Shown: positions 9,024-17,024, counted from the first letter of the stretch. The stretch: 64,000 nt of DNA from Chryseobacterium sp. CH21 (GCF_004119445.1 NZ_QICI01000050.1:162465-226464); one strand, 5' to 3'. Notes: generated by a model not told the origin, from the sequence alone. A program made the numbers and translations.

Positions 9024-9992
9024 CTAAGAAATAACCAGGTTTTTCAATATCGCTTCAGACTTCAGCTCCGTTTCTCTCCACTCTTTTTCCGGATTACTTT
9101 GAGCGGTTATTCCGCCTCCTACAAAAACATGCACAGAATCTTTATAAAGTCTTGCACAGCGTAAATTCACAAAATATAAAATGCTTTCTTCGGTTTCTAC
9201 CTTAATATAGCCGGCATAAAATTCACGCGGAAATTTCTCATATTTACGGATATTCTCATTGCAGAAATCTTTTGGAATTCCACAAACAGCTGGAGTAGGG
9301 TGTAAGTCCTGAATAATTCTGTCCAGATCTTCCGGTTGAATAGTCGTTTTAAAATCTGTGCGCAAATGTTTTATATTGCCTGAAATATGATCATAGGTTT
9401 CTGACTGATCTATGGTCTCAGAATAGTTTTTAAGAATATCCTGAATATAGGTGGTAACAGGCTTCTGTTCTTCAATTTCTTTTTCAGACCACTCTTCAGA
9501 TACAGGAAGAGTTCCTGCAAGAGCCATCGTTTCAAACTCGTGAGTAGATTTATTAAACTTTCCCAGAACTTCGGAGAAAGCCCCCATCCACGCATTCTGA
9601 CCATCATTAAACAGATATCTGAAAGCATTTGGATAAGATTCACATAGGTTCTTAAAACTCTCTCTATAATCGATTGTATTAAAATCTGTAAAGATCTTCC
9701 TTCTTGAATAAACAAGCTTCGGCAGATTATTATCTTTGATTACTTCAATAACCTTCTGTAATGTATCACAATATTCTTCTTTGGTTTCAGCAGAAGAATC
9801 TGTGGTATCAAGATTCAGTGTCTCACTGGTGATCGAATTTTGGTCAAATTCAGCCGGATTTATTTCAAAAATATCTCCGCTGAAGCTGATTTGATTTAAG
9901 CCATTATAAGAAAAAAAGTTGACTGCATTTTTTATGCTTTTTTGATCTGCAGACAGTAATCTTTCGTCGAAAGGAAGTTTGAAATAAATCAT
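9024..9992 (-). CDS. Isochorismate synthase / chorismate-binding enzyme
   Basis: A 322-residue chorismate-utilising enzyme, most likely converting chorismate to isochorismate as the first step of menaquinone synthesis (MenF/EntC type). Conserved C-terminal motifs are present: LVYSRRK, MALAGTLP, the substrate-site segment HPTPAVCG, and REFYAGYI. The ATG at 9992 was chosen over a longer frame to 10094, because the extra 34 residues overlap the promoter and look non-coding. The N-terminus is short compared with E. coli MenF, as is common in flavobacteria. The thioesterase gene just upstream on the same strand could serve the DHNA-CoA step, which favours a menaquinone role over a siderophore. Confidence 0.85.
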   Translation of the reverse strand: MIYFKLPFDERLLSADQKSIKNAVNFFSYNGLNQISFSGDIFEINPAEFDQNSITSETLNLDTTDSSAETKEEYCDTLQKVIEVIKDNNLPKLVYSRRKIFTDFNTIDYRESFKNLCESYPNAFRYLFNDGQNAWMGAFSEVLGKFNKSTHEFETMALAGTLPVSEEWSEKEIEEQKPVTTYIQDILKNYSETIDQSETYDHISGNIKHLRTDFKTTIQPEDLDRIIQDLHPTPAVCGIPKDFCNENIRKYEKFPREFYAGYIKVETEESILYFVNLRCARLYKDSVHVFVGGGITAQSNPEKEWRETELKSEAILKNLVIS

Positions 9993-10064
9993 GAGTTGTG
10001 AAGGGATTTTGAAAATCACTACCAGAAATAGAAGAGTTAATTTTGGGTGTGATTTTCCTTTCTG

Positions 10065-10094
10065 CAAAGGTATTATTAGTCTTAAAGATGTCAA
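10065..10094 (-). promoter_or_regulatory. Promoter of the isochorismate synthase gene
   Basis: On the minus strand a TTG (-33) is followed, 19 nt later, by TACCTTTG, a full match to the TTG-N19-TAnnTTTG pattern. The box lies about 72 nt upstream of the ATG at 9992. Confidence 0.65.
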
Positions 10095-10149
10095 AATAAA
10101 AAGAGCTTAAATTTATTTTTAAGCTCTTCATTTTTTATGTTGTTGTAAC

Positions 10150-10578
10150 TTATCTATTGATGATATTATTGGTCATCGTAGTATGGTTGATCAAAATACC
10201 TTTTTCATCACGGATTTCAATTTCTGAAACATGCATTGTTTTTCCTTTTCTGATAAAACGAGCTGTAGCAGTTACAATTCCGTCTTTTTTGCTTCTTAAA
10301 TGATTAGAATTGATGTTGGTTCCTACTCCGTAATACTTTTCACCATCAATAAAGATATTAGACAGGCTTGACCCTAACGTTTCAGCCAAAACACAGCTTG
10401 CACCTCCATGCATAATACCAAACGGCTGATGAGTTCTTGGAAGAACAGGCATCGTAGCAGTAAGGGTTTCATTTTCGAGATCAATATCTATGAATTTTAT
10501 TTCAAGGGTTTTGGCAAGTGTTACATCTCCCCAGTTATTGATGAATGCTAATATTTCTTCTTTTGTCTGACCTTTCAT
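10150..10578 (-). CDS. Hotdog-fold thioesterase (PaaI/YdiI type), candidate DHNA-CoA thioesterase
   Basis: A 142-residue hotdog thioesterase. The HGGASCVLAET segment carries the helix with the catalytic acidic residue typical of PaaI and YdiI/MenI enzymes. The ATG at 10578 is preferred: the longer frame would be translated from the GCATCTA heptamer repeat. In the menaquinone pathway the YdiI-type enzyme hydrolyses 1,4-dihydroxy-2-naphthoyl-CoA. The adjacent isochorismate synthase gene supports that assignment, but the family is promiscuous and the substrate is inferred from context. Confidence 0.78.
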   Translation of the reverse strand: MKGQTKEEILAFINNWGDVTLAKTLEIKFIDIDLENETLTATMPVLPRTHQPFGIMHGGASCVLAETLGSSLSNIFIDGEKYYGVGTNINSNHLRSKKDGIVTATARFIRKGKTMHVSEIEIRDEKGILINHTTMTNNIINR

Positions 10579-10599
10579 TTTTATAATTGATTTAATTTT

Positions 10600-10643
10600 G
10601 CATCTAGCATCTAGCATCTAGCATCTAGCATCTAGCATCTAGC
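10600..10643. repeat. Tandem heptamer repeat (GCATCTA)n
   Basis: Six perfect copies of GCATCTA (10600-10641) followed by GC lie between the thioesterase start and the acyltransferase stop, reaching into the last codon of the latter. Copy number at such repeats is prone to slippage. Confidence 0.95.
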
Positions 10644-11226
10644 TCTGTTCAGTTCCCATAATATTAGGATTCCAGTTTTCCGGAACTTTAGGGGTAATAT
10701 CATTTTTGATATAATATTCCTGAATTTCCTGCATGATTTCTGAAAAAGGGACGGACGCTATTCTTTCGTAAGGAATAGTATAACCCAAATAAACGATATT
10801 TCTTTTGAAATCACCTGCTGCCAGAACTATAGGAACTTTTGCTGCGAGTGCCATGTGGTAAAACCCTTTTCTCCATTTCGGAACCCAGCTTCTGGTACCT
10901 TCCGGGGTAATAACTAGGCTGAAATCTTCTTTTGCAAATTGATTGGCTACAAAATTCACCAGATCATTTTTCTGGCTTCTGTCGATACCAATACCTCCAA
11001 GACCTTTTACAATACTTCCGTACCATGCTTTGGTATGAGCATCTTTAATGATAATCTTTAAAGGTTTTTCCAGTGACCAATAGGCGAAATTTCCTAAAAT
11101 GTATTCCATATTATGGGTATGCGGTGCTACCACAAGGATACACCTGTTCAGGTTGTTGACATCGCCCTGCAGAACGACTTTCCAGCCTAATATTTTTAGC
11201 ATTGCTTTGCCTATCAGCTTTTTCAT
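10639..11226 (-). CDS. PlsC-like 1-acyl-glycerol-3-phosphate acyltransferase
   Basis: A 195-residue membrane-associated lysophospholipid acyltransferase. The acceptor-binding block ITPEGTRS (EGTR) and the GIGIDRS segment are typical of PlsC proteins. The catalytic block reads APHTHNMEY, so the canonical H-x4-D appears as H-x4-E; Glu may still serve, but this is unusual. The family normally converts lysophosphatidate to phosphatidate, though short flavobacterial paralogues may acylate other lysolipids. The C-terminus touches the heptamer repeat. Upstream is a strong minus-strand terminator, so this gene probably has its own promoter or depends on read-through. Confidence 0.8.
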   Translation of the reverse strand: MKKLIGKAMLKILGWKVVLQGDVNNLNRCILVVAPHTHNMEYILGNFAYWSLEKPLKIIIKDAHTKAWYGSIVKGLGGIGIDRSQKNDLVNFVANQFAKEDFSLVITPEGTRSWVPKWRKGFYHMALAAKVPIVLAAGDFKRNIVYLGYTIPYERIASVPFSEIMQEIQEYYIKNDITPKVPENWNPNIMGTEQS

Positions 11227-11236
11227 AGATTTCTTA

Positions 11237-11277
11237 GATTAAAAACAAAAAAGTATAACCAAATTTTGGTTATACTT
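11237..11277 (-). terminator. Strong Rho-independent terminator (minus strand)
   Basis: A perfect 13-bp inverted repeat with a 1-nt centre (AAGTATAACCAAA / TTTGGTTATACTT, 11251-11277) is followed on the minus strand by TTTTTTGTTTTT. It lies 27 nt after the stop of the 20-codon frame at 11305-11367. Confidence 0.85.
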
Positions 11278-11304
11278 TACAAATATATTGAAATATTATC
11301 GCTC

Positions 11305-11367
11305 TTAAAACAAACCGCTAATTAAATCTACGATTTTCATTACGAATTCCATTGCAAATTGTATCAT
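11305..11367 (-). CDS. Possible 20-residue amphipathic peptide
   Basis: A minus-strand ATG frame encodes MIQFAMEFVMKIVDLISGLF. Polar residues (Q3, E7, K11, D14, S17/G18) fall every 3-4 positions and all others are hydrophobic, so the peptide would form a strongly amphipathic helix like phenol-soluble modulins or small membrane-active toxins. A strong terminator begins 27 nt downstream, and a TAATTTCG box (one mismatch to TAnnTTTG) lies upstream near 11416-11423. The unit thus looks like a self-standing short transcript. No Shine-Dalgarno is seen, which is normal here. It could instead be a small RNA with a chance frame. Confidence 0.45.
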   Translation of the reverse strand: MIQFAMEFVMKIVDLISGLF

Positions 11368-11541
11368 GATAAGGATGTGTTTTTGGTTGATTGGTTATTA
11401 AATTTTAGCTTTACGAAATTAAAACTTTTTTTTCACATAAGAAACTAAATGAAGCTTTATTTTCAGTTTTCTGAGAGAAGAAGGGTGTGAATTTCAAACG
11501 GTTGCCATCCACCCACACCTTCTACCACTCTCTGAAGTTAA

Positions 11542-13262
11542 TTATTTAGTTTGTATGGAAATTTCGTTTTTTCCGTCTTTGATTTTGATGTCCATATCTT
11601 TATTTGATTTTTTGATAGTAGACACTGCAGAATCAATAACTTTCTTTGCCTGGTTGTTCGGAACTTTTTTACCGTTTACGATGATACTGTCTTTATCATC
11701 AGAGTTGTATTCGATACTGGAACCGTTTACCGTGATTTTATTTTTTTCAATTCTAACATTGTTGTGGTCTTCATCTCTGTCCTGATCTTCATCATTGATA
11801 CCATCACCGTCCAAGTCCCCATCCATGTGAATACGATCTTTATTCAGGGATAAAACAACTGCTTTTTGCGGAACTACCAGCTCATAATTCAGGCTGTAAT
11901 CTCTGAATCTGTGTTCGTATGGATACTTGATGTAGTTTGGAAGTAATACTTTGTTGTTTACAATTTCTACAGGAACCGTCATCTGGATAGGGAAATTATA
12001 TCCTTTTCCTTCTTTTTTAATGATCAGATAAGGTGTTTTAATATCTGGCTTTCTGGTTACATCTACAGAAATATAGTCTTCTTCATAAACTGTTCTTTTA
12101 TCAGAATAAATATCATTGTTGTAACCTTTGAAATTCTGAGGAATATTGACCTGTTTTATATCCACATACACTGTATCTGAAGGAGTGTTGATGGCCACAT
12201 TCTCTACATCTTCTTTACTTCCTCTGTAAATCATATCTTTTTTAGCCATACTGATTCCGAAATAAGTTCCCAACCCCACCAGAAGAAGGAATAAACCTCC
12301 GATTACCCATCCGATATTTCTCAGTTTTGTTTTTGGAGAGAAAATCTTGATGCTTAATAAACTGAAAAGAATTGCCGGAATTAAGCTTCCAATGACCATT
12401 ATGGCAGCCAATACTTTGTCAAGTCCCTGATCATCCATATAGAATCTGATCTCGTTAGCTCCCGGGAAGTCTGTATCCATTGCGAAAAGGCCAAATAATA
12501 CAAATACTCCGATAATGCTTCCTACCGCCATCAATACGAAGAACCCTCCTACAATATACTTGAATATATTCCAGACTCCGCTTCCTGCATTGTTGATGTA
12601 AGGTTTGTTTTCGTTATAGATTTCTCCGACCCTCTGAGTAGATTCATTGGCAAACTGTACCAATTTGTTAGACTCATTCTTAAGATTGTCGAAGTTCATA
12701 GGCTTTCCCTGCATTTTCAGGAAATCTGCCGCTGTTTCAGCTTTTGGAAGTACGATCCAAAGGATTACATATAAAAGACCGATTAATGAAGAAGAGATGG
12801 CTGCTGTGAAAATTCCTAATATGAAAATTCCCAGCCAGATTGCTCTCATGGTAGTAATATCCATTCCTACATATTGAGCTAGACCTGCGCAGACCCCTGC
12901 TACTTTTTGTTTTTCCGGATCACGGAAAAGTTGTTTTTTATCGGTATAGTTAGTTCCTGAATTATAATTTCTGGCAGATGTTTTTCAGAAAAATAAGCTT
13001 CTTCCTGTTCTTCGATTTTTTCAGGGCTTCCGATCTGTGCGATTACCTTTTCTACATCGGTATCGTTAATCACTTCACGTTTTCCTAAAGAATCTTTGAA
13101 AATCTCCACCATTCTTATTTCTATGTCATGCATTACCTCATCAGCCTCAGAAGCATCCAGAGAGCTTCTCAGAGCGTTCAGGTAATCGCTGAGCTTTATA
13201 TATGCGTGTTCTTCTATGGTAAAAGAAAAACCTGCGAGTCCTATTGAGAGTGTCTTGTTCAT
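11542..13262 (-). CDS. PspC-domain membrane protein (frameshifted)
   Basis: A PspC-domain protein with an N-terminal helical regulatory segment of the HAAS-like type, a PspC domain, several transmembrane helices and a C-terminal extracytoplasmic beta domain containing an Asp-rich DGDLDGDGINDEDQDRDED segment. Reading from the ATG at 13262, the frame breaks at a T5 run on the plus strand (12981-12985) and stops at 12900. Adding one base restores SEKTSARNYNSG and runs into VAGVCAGLAQYVGMDITTMRAIW, the heart of the PspC domain. The repaired protein has 573 residues. It lies 11 bp after a PadR gene, a common pairing in Bacteroidota in which PadR controls an envelope-stress protein. Confidence 0.87.
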
Positions 13263-13273
13263 AGCTTTGTTTT

Positions 13274-13603
13274 TTAATTTTGTTGGGTGATTTGGTTTAC
13301 TGAAGCTGTCAGTTCATTCCATGTATTGAGAAGTTCATCCAGGAAAAGTTTTCCTTTTTCTGTGATCTGATAATATTTTCTGGGTGGTCCTCCCGTAGAT
13401 TCTTCCCATCTGTAAGAGAGAAACTCTCCATTTTTAAGTCTTGTAAGAAGAGGGTAGAGGGTCCCTTCCACTACATCCAGTTTTCCTTTTTTCAGTTCGT
13501 CAATAAGATCAGAAACATACATTTCGCGGTTATTGATGAGACTTAGAATACAGAATTCCAGAATTCCTTTTCGCATTTGCGCTTTGGTATTTTCGGTATT
13601 CAT
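13274..13603 (-). CDS. PadR family transcriptional regulator
   Basis: A 109-residue PadR-type winged-helix regulator. The family pattern is clear: MRKGILEFCILSLI, MYVSDLIDELKK, VEGTLYPLLTRLKNGEFLSYRW and GGPPRKYYQITEKGK. It is the first gene of a two-gene operon with the PspC-domain protein and probably autoregulates it. The upstream region contains a promoter (TTG-N21-TATCTTTG) overlapped by the inverted repeat GTATTgcatAATAC, a plausible operator. Confidence 0.93.
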   Translation of the reverse strand: MNTENTKAQMRKGILEFCILSLINNREMYVSDLIDELKKGKLDVVEGTLYPLLTRLKNGEFLSYRWEESTGGPPRKYYQITEKGKLFLDELLNTWNELTASVNQITQQN

Positions 13604-13680
13604 CTTTGATAAGTTTGTTAATTAGTTATATTCTTAGAAAAATGCTCCTAGCTAGCTGAGCCTATTCTAATTTTACATTA

Positions 13681-13712
13681 CAAAGATATGTAAATAAAAT
13701 GGTATTATGCAA
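13681..13712 (-). promoter_or_regulatory. Promoter and candidate operator of the padR-pspC operon
   Basis: On the minus strand TTG, 21 nt and TATCTTTG form a promoter. The inverted repeat GTATT-GCAT-AATAC (13701-13714 region) overlaps the -33 element, which would suit repression by PadR. Confidence 0.5.
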
Positions 13713-13921
13713 TACAAAGTAGTGGAATTTTTAAAATAAATAATATAATTACCTGTAAATCAATTGAATAATTTTAAGTAGGAATTTTTATAAAAATGAA
13801 TTTGGGTGGAAAATGAATAAAATATCTTTAAAATTTAATTGAGATTCGGAAAAATAGATAGAAAAAAGGATCTCATCCATTAGCTATTACTTATTACCCA
13901 TTATATATTGATTAGGATTCG

Positions 13922-13929
13922 TATTTTTG
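13922..13929 (+). promoter_or_regulatory. -7 promoter box before the FG-GAP-like gene
   Basis: TATTTTTG fits TAnnTTTG and lies 35 nt before the ATG at 13965. Between this box and the padR promoter (13713-13921) I see only AT-rich sequence. Confidence 0.4.
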
Positions 13930-13964
13930 ATAGGAAAAAAATACCTAAATCATTTACTATTACC

Positions 13965-14666
13965 ATGAATTTATTCGAGAGGAATAAGCATTTACACGCT
14001 TTTGTTTTACTGGGACCTGCATGTTTCGGACAATATCAGTTTGAGGTTAAAAATGCATCGAAGAGTTATGACGCTGCCATCCAGATAGAAAACTGTTATG
14101 ATGACCGATGTGGAGGAAAAGGAACGGTAGAATTGTTCGATCATAAGAATAGCAAAGTACAGACTTTTGTCTCAGAAGATCTGGTTTTATATACAGAACA
14201 AGGCCAAAAACCGATCCAGGGGAAATTGATTTCGCTTTCAAAGGATCAAAGAGCTGTGATTATCGATGACTTTAATTTCGATGGAACAGAAGATGTGGCA
14301 ATAAGAAACGGAAATATGGGAAATTATAGCGGAGCATCTTATGATGTATACGTCTTCAATAAAACAAGAATGGGCTTTGTAAAAAGCCAGGAACTTACAG
14401 AGCTGGGTTCAAACGGTCTTGATATTTTTGATGTCGATGCCAAACGCAAACGTCTTATTTCCTATGGGAAGTCTGGCTGCTGTGATATTTTTACAACGGA
14501 GTATGCTGTAGTTCCAAATAAAGGGCTTGATAAAGTCTTTGAAAAAGAAGAAGATATGACTGTTGAAGGCCGTGTAAAAGTGACCACTAAAGAAAAGCTT
14601 AATAATAAATGGATTACCAAAACAAAGGTATATCCTTCAGATCAATATAACAGAAATAAGAAGTAA
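13965..14666 (+). CDS. Exported XAC2610-like (FG-GAP-type) protein
   Basis: A 233-residue predicted secreted protein. After a weak signal-like N-terminus ending ACFGQ, it has a beta-rich domain with a calcium-loop-like DDFNFDGTEDVAIRNG segment, as in XAC2610-related and FG-GAP-type proteins. Two Cys pairs (NCYDDRCGG and SGCCD) could form disulfides. The ATG at 13965 is preferred to a longer frame because it begins just before the hydrophobic segment, but the leader (MNLFERNKHLH) is unusually polar, so the true start or the reading frame just upstream is uncertain. Function is unknown. The next gene begins 1 nt after its stop. Confidence 0.65.
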   Translation: MNLFERNKHLHAFVLLGPACFGQYQFEVKNASKSYDAAIQIENCYDDRCGGKGTVELFDHKNSKVQTFVSEDLVLYTEQGQKPIQGKLISLSKDQRAVIIDDFNFDGTEDVAIRNGNMGNYSGASYDVYVFNKTRMGFVKSQELTELGSNGLDIFDVDAKRKRLISYGKSGCCDIFTTEYAVVPNKGLDKVFEKEEDMTVEGRVKVTTKEKLNNKWITKTKVYPSDQYNRNKK

Positions 14667-14667
14667 G

Positions 14668-15264
14668 ATGAAAATTCAGAAAGAGATCGATTTTATTCTG
14701 GCAGTAGATGCTTTGAAAAATGTACAGCGAAGAAATTATAATGCAGATGATTCCCGAAGAGAGAACACAGCGGAACATTCCTGGCAGATTATCATTCTGG
14801 CACAGATCCTTTATCCGTATGCTAAAAACCGTGCGGATATTGATTTGTTGAGAGTGATACGAATGCTTTCTATTCACGATCTTGTAGAGATTGAAGCGGG
14901 AGATACTTTTATTTTTGATGAAAAAGCCATGGTAGGAAAGTTTGAAAGGGAAAAGGCATCTGCTCAAAAGATCTTTGGAATTTTGGACGAGCCTTTGCGT
15001 ACAGAATTCTTTAATCTATGGCTTGAGTTTGAGGACGAGAAAACTCCGGATGCTGTTTTTGCCTGCGGAATTGATAGAATTATGCCGTTTATCTTAAATT
15101 CACATACCTCAGGGAAAAGCTGGACTGAAGCTGGTGTTACAGAAAAACAAATCCGAAATATGCTTGAAAATGCGATCAATAGGGCATCGGATGAAATGGG
15201 AGAAGCTTTTGATGTGTTGCTGAATCAAAATCTGGAAACAGAAAAAGTGATTAAATCACTTTAA
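14668..15264 (+). CDS. HD-domain phosphohydrolase (HDDC2/YfbR-like)
   Basis: A 198-residue HD-domain protein. The metal ligands are visible: H in AEHSWQ (about residue 39), the HD pair in SIHDLVE (about 72-73) and a further Asp in GIDRI (about 138). The RRENTAEHSW start and EIEAGDTF segment are typical of the HDDC2/YfbR group, which dephosphorylates deoxynucleoside monophosphates. The gene begins 1 nt after the upstream exported protein's stop, so they are co-transcribed, although no functional link is evident. A GC-rich hairpin separates it from the convergent thioesterase gene. Confidence 0.85.
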   Translation: MKIQKEIDFILAVDALKNVQRRNYNADDSRRENTAEHSWQIIILAQILYPYAKNRADIDLLRVIRMLSIHDLVEIEAGDTFIFDEKAMVGKFEREKASAQKIFGILDEPLRTEFFNLWLEFEDEKTPDAVFACGIDRIMPFILNSHTSGKSWTEAGVTEKQIRNMLENAINRASDEMGEAFDVLLNQNLETEKVIKSL

Positions 15265-15277
15265 TAAGTATACAATA

Positions 15278-15308
15278 AGCTTCGGGCGGCCTTTGGCCGC
15301 CCGAAGCT
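15278..15308. terminator. GC-rich hairpin between convergent genes
   Basis: A perfect 14-bp stem (AGCTTCGGGCGGCC / GGCCGCCCGAAGCT) with a TTT loop. It lacks a long T tail on either side, but its position between convergent stops suggests a bidirectional terminator. Its GC content contrasts with the surrounding AT-rich DNA. Confidence 0.6.
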
Positions 15309-15315
15309 GTATTAT

Positions 15316-15699
15316 TTATAGTATCTGAATTGGTTTCTTGAATTCGTCAATTGCTACAAAAGTAAAGTCACCTACAATGGCTTTTTCTCTTTCATAGGAA
15401 TACATCTGCTCGGTGTAGATTTCCACATTTACTTTCATACTGGTTTTTCCCACGTATGACACTTTCCCGATCAGCTCAACAATAGTTCCGGCAGGAATAG
15501 GTTTTTTGAAATCAATCTTATCACTGCTTACCGTTACCACTCTTTTTCTGGCAAAACGGGTTGCTGTGATAAAAGCTACTTCGTCCATCAGCTGCATTGC
15601 TGTACCCCCAAAAAGAGTATCATAATGATTGGTTGTGTTAGGGAAAACCGCCTTAAAGATTCTGGTTTCGGATGCTTCAATTCTTTCTTCTGTAGTCAT
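15316..15699 (-). CDS. Acyl-CoA thioesterase (hotdog, YciA/BACH type)
   Basis: A 127-residue hotdog acyl-CoA hydrolase. The family signature HYDTLFGGTAMQLMDEVAFITATR carries the catalytic Asp-Glu region, and SDKIDFKKPIPAGTIVEL is the second conserved block. Such enzymes cleave acyl-CoA to free CoA and fatty acid. The gene is preceded on the same strand by a cobalamin riboswitch about 130 nt upstream and by a tiny hydrophobic frame, with no terminator obvious between. B12 control of a thioesterase would be unusual, so the link is inferred from position only. Confidence 0.88.
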   Translation of the reverse strand: MTTEERIEASETRIFKAVFPNTTNHYDTLFGGTAMQLMDEVAFITATRFARKRVVTVSSDKIDFKKPIPAGTIVELIGKVSYVGKTSMKVNVEIYTEQMYSYEREKAIVGDFTFVAIDEFKKPIQIL

Positions 15700-15732
15700 A
15701 TATCATTATTAATTAAAGCGAAATGAGAATGA

Positions 15733-15792
15733 TTAAAACAACAGAACAATGACAGGAATCAAGAGAATTCCTGAAACAATCCATAAGATCAA
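15733..15792 (-). CDS. Possible 19-residue hydrophobic peptide after the B12 riboswitch
   Basis: A minus-strand frame reads MILWIVSGILLIPVIVLLF from a TTG start, with four more sense codons upstream before a stop. It is a single transmembrane helix in composition. It lies between the riboswitch and the thioesterase gene and would be the first coding element under riboswitch control. The lack of an ATG makes it weak; an undetected indel could hide a proper start, such as TTG AAG TTG TAT just upstream. Confidence 0.3.
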   Translation of the reverse strand: MILWIVSGILLIPVIVLLF

Positions 15793-15829
15793 TACAACTT
15801 CAAATCGCGAAAGTTACTTGTTTAAGAAA

Positions 15830-16003
15830 AAGGCAGGTCTCCTGACTTGTAACATCTTTAATCTCCTTCCCATGCCTCGCACAGTGGATCTTTGATAAAG
15901 ATTACAGTTACTTACAGTTGCGCGACAGTCCGTGATTTTCACACGGTTCCCTTTTAATCTGCAATGATGCAGAACCAATTTCTATGATGAATAAGCGTTA
16001 AAA
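15830..16003 (-). ncRNA. Cobalamin riboswitch
   Basis: On the minus strand the hallmarks appear in the right order: a 5' stem and GGGAACCGTGTGAAAATCAC, the core GCGCAACTGTAA, a CCACTG segment, GGCATGGGAAGG, and the B12 box AGTCAGGAGACCTGCC at the 3' end (15831-15846). This is a class-I-like adenosylcobalamin sensor layout. A -7 box just upstream (16015-16022) would start transcription close to its 5' end. Downstream are a tiny hydrophobic frame and an acyl-CoA thioesterase gene instead of a usual B12 transport or synthesis gene. Confidence 0.9.
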
Positions 16004-16014
16004 CTTTTCGGGGG

Positions 16015-16022
16015 CAAAAATA
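16015..16022 (-). promoter_or_regulatory. -7 promoter box for the riboswitch transcript
   Basis: TATTTTTG on the minus strand, 7-12 nt before the 5' edge of the riboswitch. It lies in the short gap after the upstream SH3-like gene, so the riboswitch transcript is independent of that gene. Confidence 0.55.
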
Positions 16023-16028
16023 ATGAAT

Positions 16029-16829
16029 TTATTCCGGATTATGGTAAATAATCTGACTGATTACTCTTCCCTTCTTGATGGTCCAAAGGGTAGTATATCT
16101 GTTTTCACCTGAACCGTTGATCATGTAAAGGAAGATATTGTCGTTGTCCAGGGAGGTTACTCCAATGTTCTCAAAATCCATGGTAGGCTGGAACATATTT
16201 TTGATGGCCTCTCTTACAAAGACAGATCCTCTTCCGGGTTGCTGCACTCTGATAGATTTGATCTCGGTCATTCCTTCAGGAAGGTCGTTTCCAATTCCCC
16301 ATGGTTTTACTTTATCAATGGTAAGAAGTTTTCCTTCTGCATCTTTTTCCTTTTTACGGTATCCCGCATTGGAAGGATAGATATCAATGACTACTTTGCT
16401 TCTTTGGGCGGTAGGAACTTTAGGATCAGAATTATCAGTGAAAATAAGTGATTTTCCGTTTTTAGATTTAGAAGGAGTATAAGCAGGAAGCTGATCAATA
16501 TAAGCAATACGTTCTTTATTCACCATTCCTTCTTTATCAAGAGTTTCATAACGTACAAAAGGCTTATCGTCATCCTGTTTTTCAGGATATTTGATCCAGA
16601 TCCACTCTGTTTCTCCAGGAGCAGGTTTTACATAAACAAATACATCACCTTTACGCATACGGATCTTGTCTACAATTTTTCTGTAGTTGTCCTTATGAAC
16701 ACGTACATTGGCATATCCCTCTTCAGCTTTTACAACTCCGAAAGGAACTTTATTCTGTCCTTTTACAAAGACTACAGATAAAATACTGATAGCAGATAAA
16801 TAGAATGCTTTGTTTATGAAAGTCATCAT
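16029..16829 (-). CDS. Exported SH3-like hypothetical protein
   Basis: A 266-residue predicted secreted protein with a signal peptide (about residues 1-25, ending VFVKGQ). Its N-terminal part (GVVKAEEGYANVRVHKDN followed by VDKIRMRKGDVFVYV) resembles a bacterial SH3 domain, a fold that often binds cell wall. The rest is not recognised. Two adjacent ATG codons are possible starts. It is flanked by the riboswitch promoter downstream and by the mutS2 terminator region upstream, and so is probably monocistronic. Confidence 0.7.
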   Translation of the reverse strand: MMTFINKAFYLSAISILSVVFVKGQNKVPFGVVKAEEGYANVRVHKDNYRKIVDKIRMRKGDVFVYVKPAPGETEWIWIKYPEKQDDDKPFVRYETLDKEGMVNKERIAYIDQLPAYTPSKSKNGKSLIFTDNSDPKVPTAQRSKVVIDIYPSNAGYRKKEKDAEGKLLTIDKVKPWGIGNDLPEGMTEIKSIRVQQPGRGSVFVREAIKNMFQPTMDFENIGVTSLDNDNIFLYMINGSGENRYTTLWTIKKGRVISQIIYHNPE

Positions 16830-16958
16830 GAAAATTTTTTAATCCTTCAAATATATAAATTAAATGCTTTTCGATTGATAATTATACAGTGACAGTTCTT
16901 TTAAATATGGCATTTGTTTTTGAAAATATATAAAAAAGCTAAAAATATACCACAAGAA

Positions 16959-16994
16959 ATAAAAAAGAGAGAGTACCAACCGGTACTCTCTCTT
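16959..16994 (-). terminator. Terminator of mutS2
   Basis: A 13-bp stem (AAGAGAGAGTACC / GGTACTCTCTCTT) with a 4-nt loop, followed on the minus strand by TTTTTTATTTC. It lies 30 nt after the mutS2 stop. Confidence 0.85.
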
Positions 16995-17024
16995 AGTATT
17001 TGCGTTAATTTAATTTCAGATAAA

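Noticed and set aside
10600..10643. Possible short-repeat CRISPR or iteron array
   Set aside because: Seven-base perfect tandem units without spacers; a simple-sequence repeat. No replication genes are nearby.
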